Assembly (NCBI GenBank): GCA_934255405.1
Contig: CAKQNT010000017.1
Location: 1 to 23,907, forward strand
From: an uncultured Alphaproteobacteria bacterium
Lineage (GTDB): Bacteria > Pseudomonadota > Alphaproteobacteria > RF32 > CAG-239
Direction: 5' to 3'
DNA length: 23,907 nt
A model generated the notes under the pieces. That model saw only the letters and a program-made list of their open reading frames with translations. It was not told the DNA's origin and searched no databases. The stretch's first letter is position 1. Each line of letters starts with the position of its first letter. Made by a program: the position numbers and the translations under genes. Below are positions 1-6,798 of this stretch, one piece after another.

Positions 1-28
1 ACCGCTTTGTTTTTCACTCTATCTACAC

Positions 29-137
29 CACTATCCAACCTTGCTGGAGATAGTGCAGGTTAGTGAAATGCTAACTACTATTTTGTACGCTCCGGTACTT
101 CCGCCTTTTAAATCACTCTATAAAATCCGCTATCCGA
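29..137. repeat. Long-palindrome element, copy A (end of one unit plus a half unit)
   Basis: The stretch begins with the block CACTATCCAACCTTGCTGG, followed by GATAGTGCAGG. It then runs through a divergent central hairpin and ends in AAATCACTCTATAAAATCC followed by GCTATCCGA. The same outer blocks recur at 10300-10350, 12160-12209 and 20400-20455. The central part (about 58-105) is the most diverged copy in the window, keeping only a TAC..GTAC core and the CTCCGGT block. It ends about 15 bases past the stop codon of the minus-strand metal ATPase, so it is that gene's 3' flank. No other terminator is visible there. Confidence 0.65.
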
Positions 138-152
138 TATGTTTGATTAGTC

Positions 153-1982
153 TTATACTCTGATGGCGTTTAAGATAGCGATAACCGATACTCCGACATC
201 TGCGAACACTGCTGCCCATATTGAGACATCGCCAAAAGCGCCTAAGCCTAAAATTAGAAATTTTACTGCCAGAGCAAAGATAATGTTTTGGCGGGCAATG
301 GCAACGGTACGGCGAGCAATTTTTATGGCGGTGGCAAGTTTGGTGAGATTGTCGTCCATAATTACCACGTCTGCAGCCTCAATCGCGGCATCTGAGCCAA
401 TGCCGCCCATGGCAATTCCAACATCAGCGCGAGCCAATGACGGGGCATCGTTGATACCATCTCCGACAAAGGCAACACTGTTGGGATATGTTTTGAGATA
501 CTGCTCGATTTTGGCAACTTTATCGGTGGGCAAAAGTTCGCTATACACTTTATCAATATTTAATTTATATCCGACTTTTTCGGCAATCTGGAGGCGATCG
601 CCGGTGAGCATTACAGTTTGTTTAATTCCGGCGGTGTGTAATTCAGCAATGGCTTTTTCTGCTTCGGGTCTGATTTGGTCGGCAATCAGCAGATAGCCGG
701 CATATTGCTTGTCTATGGCAATATAAATCGGAGAGCCGACAACTTCTGGAATCGGAGGTGTCAAGCCTAATGATTGCATCAGGCGCAGATTTCCGACATA
801 CACTATGTGTTCGTCAACAATGGCGCGCACTCCCAGACCGGAGAGTTCTTCAACATCACCGCTCAAGCGGGATAAATCAAGTTTGCGTCCATAACATTGT
901 TTGATTGACAGGGCTATCGGATGTGGAGAATGTGCCTCGGCATAGGCGGCATATTCTAGTAGTTGCTCGGGCGAGATTTGTGATGGAACAATTTGCTCCA
1001 CGGCAAAGCGTCCATAAGTGAGAGTGCCGGTTTTGTCAAACATCAAACAGCGGATTTTTCCCAGAGCCTCCAGATAGACACTGCCTTTTATCAATATTCC
1101 GTTGCGAGAAGCTGAACCAATGCCGCCAAAAAAACTTAGGGGCACGGAAATTACCAATGCGCAAGGGCAAGAAATAACCAAAAAGGTGATGGCGCGATAA
1201 ATCCAGATGTTGAAGTCAAGCGAGCCCAACAGAGGAGGAATAATCGCCAAAGCCACCGCCATCAGAACCACGGTGGGAGTATAGTATTTGGCAAAACGAG
1301 TGATTAAGTTTTCTACAGTGGCTTTTTGGGCAGAAGCATTTTCTACCAGTTGCAGGATTTTGGCGACGGTGGAGTCTTGATAGATGCTGCTGACTTTGGC
1401 CTCCAGCGTGCCATTGAGATTAACGCATCCGGAGATAATCGTGTCGCCGGTATGAACATCGCGTGGCATAGATTCTCCGGTTAGAGCCGAGGTGTCAATT
1501 TCTGATGAGCCTTTGGTGATGACGGCATCAAGCGGTATGCGGTCGCCGGGGCGGACTAAAATTGTGTCGCCGATTTTGACCTTTTCGGGAGAAACGGTTT
1601 CTATGTTGCCGTTTTGCAAAAGATTAGCCGAATCCGGACGAATGTTCATCAGCGAGGCTACAGATTTGCGCGAGCGGTTAACCGCGTAGGTCTGGAAAAA
1701 TTCTCCGACTTCATAAAACAGCATAACCGCAACAGCTTCCGGATATTCTTGAATGATAAAAGCTGCCGCGGTGGCAATGCTCATCAGCAAATTTTCATCA
1801 AAAAAACGCCCGTTGCAAATATTGCGGGCGGATTTGCGGATAATCGGGGTTCCGACAATCAGATATGCTAAAATCAAACAACTCAGATACGCTGCTTGCG
1901 ACAAAGGCAGAATTAAGGCAGTCAAAAACAATATGCCGGCGGCAATAATTTTATAGAGGCGTTTTTTGAGGGCTTTGTTCAT
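153..1982 (-). CDS. zntA: Heavy-metal P1B-type ATPase (Zn2+/Cd2+/Pb2+ exporter, ZntA/CadA-like)
   Basis: A P-type ATPase that would pump divalent soft metals out across the inner membrane. Visible motifs in the 609-residue product are TGES (actuator, about residue 168), the CPC metal-site motif in SCPCALVISVP (about 272-274), DKTGT with the phosphorylated Asp (about 316), an SPHP nucleotide-binding motif, and GDGINDAP (about 507). A Lys in the penultimate helix (about 574) and Asp in FADVG (about 595) fit the ZntA subgroup rather than the copper pumps. The N-terminal HMA domain usual in ZntA is absent here but is encoded as a separate gene directly upstream, one base away. The ATG at 1982 was chosen because a longer reading would overlap that gene. 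The gene ends next to a palindromic repeat. The exact metal is inferred. Confidence 0.9.
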   Translation of the reverse strand: MNKALKKRLYKIIAAGILFLTALILPLSQAAYLSCLILAYLIVGTPIIRKSARNICNGRFFDENLLMSIATAAAFIIQEYPEAVAVMLFYEVGEFFQTYAVNRSRKSVASLMNIRPDSANLLQNGNIETVSPEKVKIGDTILVRPGDRIPLDAVITKGSSEIDTSALTGESMPRDVHTGDTIISGCVNLNGTLEAKVSSIYQDSTVAKILQLVENASAQKATVENLITRFAKYYTPTVVLMAVALAIIPPLLGSLDFNIWIYRAITFLVISCPCALVISVPLSFFGGIGSASRNGILIKGSVYLEALGKIRCLMFDKTGTLTYGRFAVEQIVPSQISPEQLLEYAAYAEAHSPHPIALSIKQCYGRKLDLSRLSGDVEELSGLGVRAIVDEHIVYVGNLRLMQSLGLTPPIPEVVGSPIYIAIDKQYAGYLLIADQIRPEAEKAIAELHTAGIKQTVMLTGDRLQIAEKVGYKLNIDKVYSELLPTDKVAKIEQYLKTYPNSVAFVGDGINDAPSLARADVGIAMGGIGSDAAIEAADVVIMDDNLTKLATAIKIARRTVAIARQNIIFALAVKFLILGLGAFGDVSIWAAVFADVGVSVIAILNAIRV

Positions 1983-1983
1983 T

Positions 1984-2196
1984 TTAGTAAATCTCGCAAT
2001 CAGGTTCAATTTTGGCGGCAATACGGCGAATCTCTTTGAGGAGAGAGGCTTCTTCGGCATCAAATTCAATTGCCAATTTTTGAGATATAAAACTTACACT
2101 AACAGAGCTGACACCGTTGATTTTGCCGATGGCGTTTTCCAGTTCGGCGGCGCAGTTGGCGCAATCTAAGTTTTCAATGGTATATGTTTTTTGCAT
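1984..2196 (-). CDS. Small heavy-metal-associated (HMA) domain protein, MerP/CopZ-like
   Basis: A 70-residue single HMA domain with the metal-binding motif LDCANCAAEL near the N-terminus. The rest fits the beta-alpha-beta-beta-alpha-beta pattern of this family (GVSSVSVSFISQKLAIEF). It probably delivers Zn/Cd/Pb to, or stands in for, the missing N-terminal domain of the ATPase that begins one base after its stop. The ATG at 2196 is preceded by GAGG five bases upstream; longer readings run back into the operator and have no ribosome binding site. It is the first gene after the palindromic operator at 2205-2234, so it and the ATPase form the regulated unit. Confidence 0.85.
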   Translation of the reverse strand: MQKTYTIENLDCANCAAELENAIGKINGVSSVSVSFISQKLAIEFDAEEASLLKEIRRIAAKIEPDCEIY

Positions 2197-2204
2197 GGTA
2201 ACCT

Positions 2205-2234
2205 CAATTAAACGATTAAATATATGTTTAATTG
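2205..2234 (-). promoter_or_regulatory. Probable ArsR/SmtB-type operator (inverted repeat)
   Basis: A perfect 9-bp inverted repeat, CAATTAAAC and GTTTAATTG, is separated by 12 AT-rich bases. This resembles the AT-rich dyads bound by SmtB/CadC/ZiaR proteins. It overlaps the -10 box of the promoter at 2231-2259 and the expected start site, the classic position for repression. The ArsR-family gene ends at 2263, immediately upstream. Binding is inferred from layout. Confidence 0.7.
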
Positions 2235-2259
2235 TATTTCTAAAAGGCAAAGAAGTCAA
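2231..2259 (-). promoter_or_regulatory. Promoter for the HMA protein-ATPase pair
   Basis: Read on the minus strand, TTGACT (2259-2254) is followed by 17 bases and TACAAT (2236-2231), a good sigma-70 promoter. The start site would fall near 2224, inside the operator palindrome and about 28 bases before the HMA start codon. It lies in the gap after the arsR stop, so the ATPase pair can be transcribed independently of arsR. Confidence 0.7.
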
Positions 2260-2262
2260 TAG

Positions 2263-2613
2263 TTATTGTGAGCAACGCATATCAAAAATATCGTCAACCG
2301 CTTTGTGAAGTAATTGAGCCGCCGGTGAATCAGAGAGGGTGTAAAACATCTCTTTGCCCTCGCGGCGGGACTGCAAAAGGTTTGCCTGTCGCAAAAGTTT
2401 GAGGTGGTGCGAAACCGCCGGCGCGCTCATATTGACGGCGGCGGCAATGTTGTTGACGCATTCTTCGCAATGGCAAAGCAACCACATAATTTTGAGCCGA
2501 GACGGATCCGCTATAAGGGCAAAAGTATCAGAAACTCGCTCAAAATCAGCGGGCAGAGGCATTCGCTTAATCATGTATTCGGTATCAGTGTGATGGTGGT
2601 GTAATTCGCTCAT
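2263..2613 (-). CDS. ArsR/SmtB-family metal-sensing transcriptional repressor
   Basis: A 116-residue winged-helix repressor. The region ECVNNIAAAVNMSAPAVSHHLKLL is the helix-turn-helix with the SHHLKLL recognition helix, followed by the wing REGKEMFYTL. A CHCEEC cluster precedes the DNA-binding helix, close to the alpha3 Cys site of CadC/ArsR sensors. The N-terminus carries HHHH and the C-terminus has one Cys, all possible metal ligands. The ATG at 2613 is used because AAGGA lies 7 bases upstream; the in-frame TTG two codons earlier is less likely. It sits 12 bases after the eptA-like gene and ahead of the efflux pair, so it probably represses the pair through the 2205-2234 dyad and releases on binding Zn or Cd. 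Confidence 0.88.
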   Translation of the reverse strand: MSELHHHHTDTEYMIKRMPLPADFERVSDTFALIADPSRLKIMWLLCHCEECVNNIAAAVNMSAPAVSHHLKLLRQANLLQSRREGKEMFYTLSDSPAAQLLHKAVDDIFDMRCSQ

Positions 2614-2625
2614 AATCAAATCCTT

Positions 2626-4236
2626 TTATTTGCGGCAAGCGGCAAAAATATCTAATTCCGGCTTGTAGACGGTTGTTTGGGTGTTGGTTAATCCCAAAAC
2701 AGAGTGAAATAAGTTATCATGCGAAAATTTATTTTTTGCGGCGGCATTTTTTATGCAAGATTCATCAATGTTGCCAAGGCGCTTTTGGGTGTTAGATAGC
2801 CATAATAAAAACGGAATTTTGGTTTGTTCGTCCGGAGCAATGCTATAGGGTAATCCGTGCAGATAAATACCGTTTTCGCCCAAAGATTCGCCGTGATCGG
2901 AAACATAAATCAGGCTGCTCTGAAATTTGGGGTGGCGTTTGAGGATATTTATGACCGAAGATATTATGTGGTCAGTATAGACAATGGTGTTGTCATAGGT
3001 ATTGATAATTTGTTCTTGGGTGCAGTTTTGGATATCGGCGGTTTCACAAGCAGGAGTGAATTTTTTGAAGTTGTCGGGATAGCGTTTGTAATAAGTCGGT
3101 CCGTGGCTTCCCATGGTGTGGAGGATAATTATAGAATTGCGTTGCAGTTTGGTGATTTTTTCTTCTAGTCCTTCCAACATAGCATCGTCTTGACAATAGT
3201 CAGAAAAGCAGTAGCGGCTGGGATTGTTTTGGGTAGTGTCTTCATAGTCGACGCGGTCGCATATCCCTTTGCAGCCATCGTCGTTTTCGCGCCAGAAGAC
3301 ATAATTGCCGGCGGATTGCAACAAATCAACCAGATTTTGGGTATGGCGGGCATCTCCGACTTTGAATTGGGCGCGCTCCTGATGGGAGAACATACAAGGC
3401 AAAGATACGGCAGTGGCGGTGCCGCAAGAGGAGGTATCGGCAAAAGTGATGATATCTTGTCGGCTCAGTTCGGGGTTGGTTTGGCGCTTGTAGCCATAAA
3501 GCGAAAAATTTTGCGCACGAGCGGTCTCGCCGACAATCAGAAGCAAGAGTTGTTTTTGAGATGTTGCGGCGGTGGAAATCGGCTGTGAGTCGAGAATCGC
3601 AAATTTGCGGTGAGCGTGAGACTGAAGTTTGTAGTATTTATTGACAGAATATATATAGTTCAGGGTGTTTACCAGTTTGCGAACCTCGCGATTGTTGCGC
3701 CCAAAGGCAACGTATTCTTTATAGGTGAGCGGAGCAAAGCAGGCAATAATCAATATGCATATTATGATTTGCTTGAGGCGATGCCAAATATCGCTGACAA
3801 AGGCGGAATAAATTATGCGAGTGCGGATTAGGCAGAGGGCGGGAATAATTGCCGTGATGCCAAACCATGCAAGGAACGAGCCGGTGATTAGGTCTGTGGC
3901 TTCGCGGGTATTGGTTTCTACAATGTTTTGATACATTTCCGCGTCAATGAATACGCCAAGCTTAAACATTGCGTAGTTGGCGGCGGCAGATAGGCATAGC
4001 AATATAAGGAGCGCCGGTTTGGCAATATATGGGACGATAATCAGGCTGAAAATAATAATTAAAGGAATAACCAAAAAAGCCGGCAAAGACAGCAGAAATA
4101 ATCCGGCGGACCAATTGGATATAGAAATATGCTCATAAATAAAGCGCCAAAATCCCATGTTAAGGATAATGCCAAAATAGAGCGCGCATAGCAGAATCAG
4201 TTTTTGAGAAGATATTTTGAAGGAAAATTTTTGCAT
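2626..4236 (-). CDS. eptA: Phosphoethanolamine transferase (EptA/lipid A type)
   Basis: A 536-residue inner-membrane enzyme that moves phosphoethanolamine from phosphatidylethanolamine to lipid A or another envelope glycan. The first about 170 residues hold five hydrophobic segments. The periplasmic sulfatase-fold domain follows, with VGETAR (Glu about 237), the nucleophile Thr in SSCGTATAVSLPCMFS (about 273), and metal ligands in VSDHGESLGE (about 446-454) and LHGLPY (about 460). Paired cysteines in CKGIC, the YCFSDYC region and elsewhere match the disulfides of EptA. Length is normal for the family. The ATG has AGGA upstream. The gene is 12 bases before arsR on the same strand, so the two may share a transcript. 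In the family this modification lowers binding of cationic peptides; the acceptor here is inferred. Confidence 0.9.
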   Translation of the reverse strand: MQKFSFKISSQKLILLCALYFGIILNMGFWRFIYEHISISNWSAGLFLLSLPAFLVIPLIIIFSLIIVPYIAKPALLILLCLSAAANYAMFKLGVFIDAEMYQNIVETNTREATDLITGSFLAWFGITAIIPALCLIRTRIIYSAFVSDIWHRLKQIIICILIIACFAPLTYKEYVAFGRNNREVRKLVNTLNYIYSVNKYYKLQSHAHRKFAILDSQPISTAATSQKQLLLLIVGETARAQNFSLYGYKRQTNPELSRQDIITFADTSSCGTATAVSLPCMFSHQERAQFKVGDARHTQNLVDLLQSAGNYVFWRENDDGCKGICDRVDYEDTTQNNPSRYCFSDYCQDDAMLEGLEEKITKLQRNSIIILHTMGSHGPTYYKRYPDNFKKFTPACETADIQNCTQEQIINTYDNTIVYTDHIISSVINILKRHPKFQSSLIYVSDHGESLGENGIYLHGLPYSIAPDEQTKIPFLLWLSNTQKRLGNIDESCIKNAAAKNKFSHDNLFHSVLGLTNTQTTVYKPELDIFAACRK

Positions 4237-4326
4237 TTTTTCAGTCCTGTAATTATATCCATCAAAAACGATAATCGGATAAACTTATAATTACAAGTAA
4301 TATTTATTAATCTATATATATTTTTG

Positions 4327-4355
4327 TTGACAAGGAGATAAGCTTAATTTATAAG
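4327..4355 (+). promoter_or_regulatory. Promoter of tRNA-Thr
   Basis: A perfect -35 TTGACA (4327-4332), a 17-base spacer and -10 TATAAG (4350-4355). The predicted start is about 6-7 bases before the mature tRNA 5' end. Confidence 0.75.
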
Positions 4356-4367
4356 GGCAAGTGTTGC

Positions 4368-4443
4368 GCCGACATAGCTCAGTTGGTAGAGCTACTGATT
4401 TGTAATCAGTGGGTCCGCGGTTCGAGTCCGTGTGTCGGCACCA
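4368..4443 (+). tRNA. tRNA-Thr, anticodon TGT
   Basis: A complete 76-base cloverleaf. The acceptor arms GCCGACA and TGTCGGC pair perfectly, and the D arm is GCTC..GAGC. The anticodon stem ACTGA/TCAGT encloses the loop TTTGTAA with anticodon TGT, reading ACA and other ACN threonine codons. The T arm contains TTCGAGT. The discriminator A and the CCA end are encoded. It has its own promoter and terminator and is a single-gene unit. Confidence 0.97.
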
Positions 4444-4450
4444 GTTTCCA

Positions 4451-4479
4451 AGCCCTCGGTTATTCCGAGGGCTTTTTTT
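4451..4479 (+). terminator. Rho-independent terminator after tRNA-Thr
   Basis: AGCCCTCGG, loop TTATT, CCGAGGGCT, followed by a run of T. The nine-base stem is perfect and begins 7 bases after the tRNA CCA end. Confidence 0.92.
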
Positions 4480-4510
4480 GTTAAATGTGACAAAATATTT
4501 AATCTCAGAG

Positions 4511-4539
4511 TTGCAATAGGCGAAAATTTGTGGTATATT
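4511..4539 (+). promoter_or_regulatory. Promoter of the 170-residue orphan gene
   Basis: TTGCAA (4511-4516), 17 bases, TATATT (4534-4539). The start site would be near 4546, leaving a leader of about 25 AT-rich bases with no clear Shine-Dalgarno before the ATG at 4571. Confidence 0.6.
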
Positions 4540-4570
4540 AAGGATGTATAAACATTAAAAATTAATTATT

Positions 4571-5083
4571 ATGGAAAAGAAAATTTTAAAGAAAGTTGTT
4601 GTTAAGGATTTTAATGGCAACGATGTGACGGTGATGCTGTTTATGGTGGCAGAGAAGGTAGCTCATGTAAGATGCGCAGATCTGCGTCTGGAGCGCTTTT
4701 TGACGTTGCTGATCAGCAACATCACGGAAGATAATTTGGCTGAAGTGGCCGAGTTCTTCTTCCGCAAGAAGTCCACGAAAGTGGATGAGCTTGCTGAGAG
4801 CTGGAAGAGGCAGCATGGCGTATCGGCGGTTGCGGCAGCAAAGACGAAAAGTCGCGTTGCGGTGAGACCGAGTTTGATGCGCCCGTTTGACCGGCTAGTC
4901 TATATCCTCGGGCACTACAAAGCGTGCCGCGGTGTCCAGCTCCATGTCAAAGAGACGAAGACGCAAGTGACGTTGCGTCTCTCGGTAGCCAGGATGTCCG
5001 AGTCGGCAGACATCACTAATGGTGATGTTCCACTGGCAAAGGACGTGGCCGCGGAAAAGCTCCTAAAACGCTTGGGTTTCTAA
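4571..5083 (+). CDS. Hypothetical protein, 170 residues, unrecognised
   Basis: I do not recognise this family. The product is basic and apparently cytosolic: no signal peptide or membrane segment is visible. The N-terminal half (residues 1-75) mixes beta-type and helical segments. Residues 85-100 are Ala/Lys/Arg-rich and linker-like (AVAAAKTKSRVAVR), and the C-terminal half has many Lys/Arg (HYKACRGVQLHVKETK). Nucleic-acid binding is possible but is only a guess from charge. It is a stand-alone unit, with a promoter at 4511-4539 and a strong terminator 15 bases after the stop. Codon use is richer in G/C (CTG, CGC, AAG, GTG) than in the neighbours, which may mean high expression or foreign origin. 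No Shine-Dalgarno is visible. The open frame, promoter and terminator together support a real gene. Confidence 0.75.
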   Translation: MEKKILKKVVVKDFNGNDVTVMLFMVAEKVAHVRCADLRLERFLTLLISNITEDNLAEVAEFFFRKKSTKVDELAESWKRQHGVSAVAAAKTKSRVAVRPSLMRPFDRLVYILGHYKACRGVQLHVKETKTQVTLRLSVARMSESADITNGDVPLAKDVAAEKLLKRLGF

Positions 5084-5095
5084 GCGGAGTGGAAA

Positions 5096-5135
5096 AAAAA
5101 GAATGACGGAACGGAGGTTTCGTCATTCTTTTTTT
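5096..5135 (+). terminator. Rho-independent terminator after the 170-residue gene
   Basis: AAAGAATGACG (5098-5108) pairs perfectly with CGTCATTCTTT (5121-5131), followed by more T. The A run before the stem also allows weak function on the minus strand. Confidence 0.9.
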
Positions 5136-5239
5136 GTGGCTGAAGGGAAACAGCTTGTTTGCAAAATAGCAGAGAGTTGATAAAATTTAAGACCTTGCGC
5201 GCTGAAGATTAAAATAATCAGATTGTGAATATATTCTTA

Positions 5240-5268
5240 TTGACGGGGTGGCTTATTGCACCTATATT
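5240..5268 (+). promoter_or_regulatory. Promoter of the UPF0104-type membrane protein
   Basis: TTGACG (5240-5245), 17 bases, TATATT (5263-5268). The start site near 5275 lies downstream of an in-frame TTG at 5256, so translation must begin at the ATG at 5298. Confidence 0.7.
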
Positions 5269-5297
5269 ATGAAAAGTTTGATTATAAGGAAAATAAA

Positions 5298-6296
5298 ATG
5301 GCATCGTACAGCACCAAAAGAGTATTGAAAAAGGCCGTGTCTTGGGCAGGATTGTTCTTCTTTGTATTGGCAGCATATATGCTGTATCATCAGTTGTCTC
5401 GTTACAGCCTTGCGGATATTAAAGACGCGTTGCTTTCTATTCCGGCACACAATTTGGGGATGGCTTGCTTGGCTTCTTTGCTGGGGTATGTTGCCTTATC
5501 TTCTTATGATTATTTGGCTTTGCGTTATATTAAACGTAAGTTGGCGCCGTGGAAGTGGATATTTGCCGGATTTATCGGGTTTTCGGTTAGTAACAATGCT
5601 GGTCATGCTATTGTTTCCGGCGGCACAATCAGATATCGATTGTATACGCGTTGGCGTTTTAGGGGAACAGAAATTGTTCGGATGGTGACGTTTTCCGGAT
5701 TTACCTATTTGGTGGCTTGTTTCTTTTTGATTATCGTGGGGTATTTTTTGACTCCTAATCATGCGTTTGGCGCCGGTTCGGTTTCTAAGCTGACAACCGA
5801 GGTGGTGGCGCTGATGTCGGCGGTTGGATTGGCGATTTATTTTGGCGCCAGTATATTTTATAAAAAGCCGATTATTATAAAAGGAGTGGAGTTTGATATT
5901 CCGTCGCTGCGCATGGCGTTGGCGCAGGTGTTTATTGGCGCCGCCGATATTCTGATGGCTTCGTTGGTGCTGTATTTTGCCCTTATCTCTTTTATTGACA
6001 TATCTTTTGATACATTTATGGGCGTGTTTATTATCGCACAGGTTTTGGGGGTGTTTAGTCAGGTTCCCGGCGGACTGGGCGTGTTTGAGGGGCTGTTTAT
6101 GTTTATTATCCCCGGAGAGCACAATCACGCGATATTGTTTGGAGCGTTGGTGGCATATAGAATCATATACTATTTGTTGCCGCTGCTGATTTCCGGCATT
6201 ATGCTGTTTAGCTATGAGGGATATTTGAGATTGGTTAAAAAACAACGTCTTGAAAAGCTTAAGATTTATAATGCCGAGAAAATGAAAGAATTATAA
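5298..6296 (+). CDS. UPF0104/YbhN-type integral membrane protein (lysylphosphatidylglycerol synthase transmembrane-like)
   Basis: A 332-residue polytopic protein with about eight hydrophobic helices. It resembles the flippase half of MprF, also found alone as YbhN/UPF0104. Family-like blocks are the Asn/Gly-rich segment SNNAGHAIVSGGTIRYRLY (about 95-113) and SQVPGGLGVFEGLFMF (about 255-270). Stand-alone members are thought to act in lipid or isoprenoid handling in the inner membrane; the substrate is unknown. There is no C-terminal GNAT-fold aminoacyl-transfer domain, so it is not a full MprF. AAGGA lies 7 bases before the ATG, and the upstream promoter excludes the longer TTG reading. It ends at its own terminator. 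An envelope role would fit the nearby EptA-like gene, but they are separate transcripts. Confidence 0.82.
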   Translation: MASYSTKRVLKKAVSWAGLFFFVLAAYMLYHQLSRYSLADIKDALLSIPAHNLGMACLASLLGYVALSSYDYLALRYIKRKLAPWKWIFAGFIGFSVSNNAGHAIVSGGTIRYRLYTRWRFRGTEIVRMVTFSGFTYLVACFFLIIVGYFLTPNHAFGAGSVSKLTTEVVALMSAVGLAIYFGASIFYKKPIIIKGVEFDIPSLRMALAQVFIGAADILMASLVLYFALISFIDISFDTFMGVFIIAQVLGVFSQVPGGLGVFEGLFMFIIPGEHNHAILFGALVAYRIIYYLLPLLISGIMLFSYEGYLRLVKKQRLEKLKIYNAEKMKEL

Positions 6297-6305
6297 GTAT
6301 ATCGG

Positions 6306-6329
6306 AGCCGCCATTATCGGCGGCTTTTT
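6306..6329 (+). terminator. Rho-independent terminator after the UPF0104-type gene
   Basis: AGCCGCC, loop ATTATC, GGCGGCT, followed by T residues. It lies 9 bases after the stop and just before the end of the convergent minus-strand gene. Confidence 0.88.
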
Positions 6330-6331
6330 GG

Positions 6332-6787
6332 TTAGCCGTTATTGCCCAAATAATCACGCACCTGAGAGACAAAATAATCTTGCAGACTGACGGGGTCGGA
6401 GGTCATATTTTGTAGGTTTTCCAGTTTGCGATATCCAAAGGCGGCGCCGTCATCAATGCGAACTAGTACAACTTCCAACGGTTTGGACAGGCTGTATGTG
6501 TTGATAAAGTTATTTTCATAATCATTTTGATAATTAATTAGAAACAGATTGTATTCGTTAAGAAAATTACGATCATAAATCTGCTCTATTATCGCAATGG
6601 CGGTGGCGCAACTATAACAGGGTTCGTTGTTGAAGAACACGTAAATCAGCGATTTGTCATAGTTGTTGCGATTGGCGGCAAAGTATTCCTGCATACCGCC
6701 CTGCTGAGGGTGATTCTCTATCGCTTCAATTTGAGCCTGAGCAGAAATTGCCGTAAACAGACAAAGAGCAAAAATCAGTATACGCAT
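6332..6787 (-). CDS. Secreted thioredoxin-fold protein with CxxC
   Basis: A 151-residue protein with a clear signal peptide (MRILIFALCLFTAISAQA, cleavage after AQA, residue 18), so periplasmic. The mature part looks like a thioredoxin fold: SLIYVFFNNEPCYSC puts the CxxC (Cys57, Cys60) after a beta strand, and PLEVVLVRIDDG is like the cis-Pro region. The closest type I can suggest is the small thioredoxin-like proteins labelled ArsF-like; a redox or oxidoreductase role is inferred. GGAGG immediately precedes the ATG at 6787, and a longer reading would run into the upstream gene. It lies 11 bases after the aminopeptidase P gene, so it is probably the last gene of a prmA-pepP-trx operon. Confidence 0.72.
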   Translation of the reverse strand: MRILIFALCLFTAISAQAQIEAIENHPQQGGMQEYFAANRNNYDKSLIYVFFNNEPCYSCATAIAIIEQIYDRNFLNEYNLFLINYQNDYENNFINTYSLSKPLEVVLVRIDDGAAFGYRKLENLQNMTSDPVSLQDYFVSQVRDYLGNNG

Positions 6788-6798
6788 TTGTCCTCCAA

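Noticed and set aside
163..696. A 177-codon open frame on the plus strand across the ATPase gene.
   Set aside because: It is antisense to the conserved catalytic region of the P-type ATPase and its product has no recognisable features; a coding shadow.
5256..5297. TTG start for the UPF0104-type gene.
   Set aside because: It lies between the -35 and -10 boxes of the promoter, so it would not be transcribed from that promoter, and AAGGA precedes the ATG at 5298.
5496..6245. A 249-codon minus-strand frame over the UPF0104-type gene.
   Set aside because: Its product is a mix of His, Gln, Asn and Arg typical of the antisense of a membrane protein. The plus strand has promoter, ribosome binding site and terminator.
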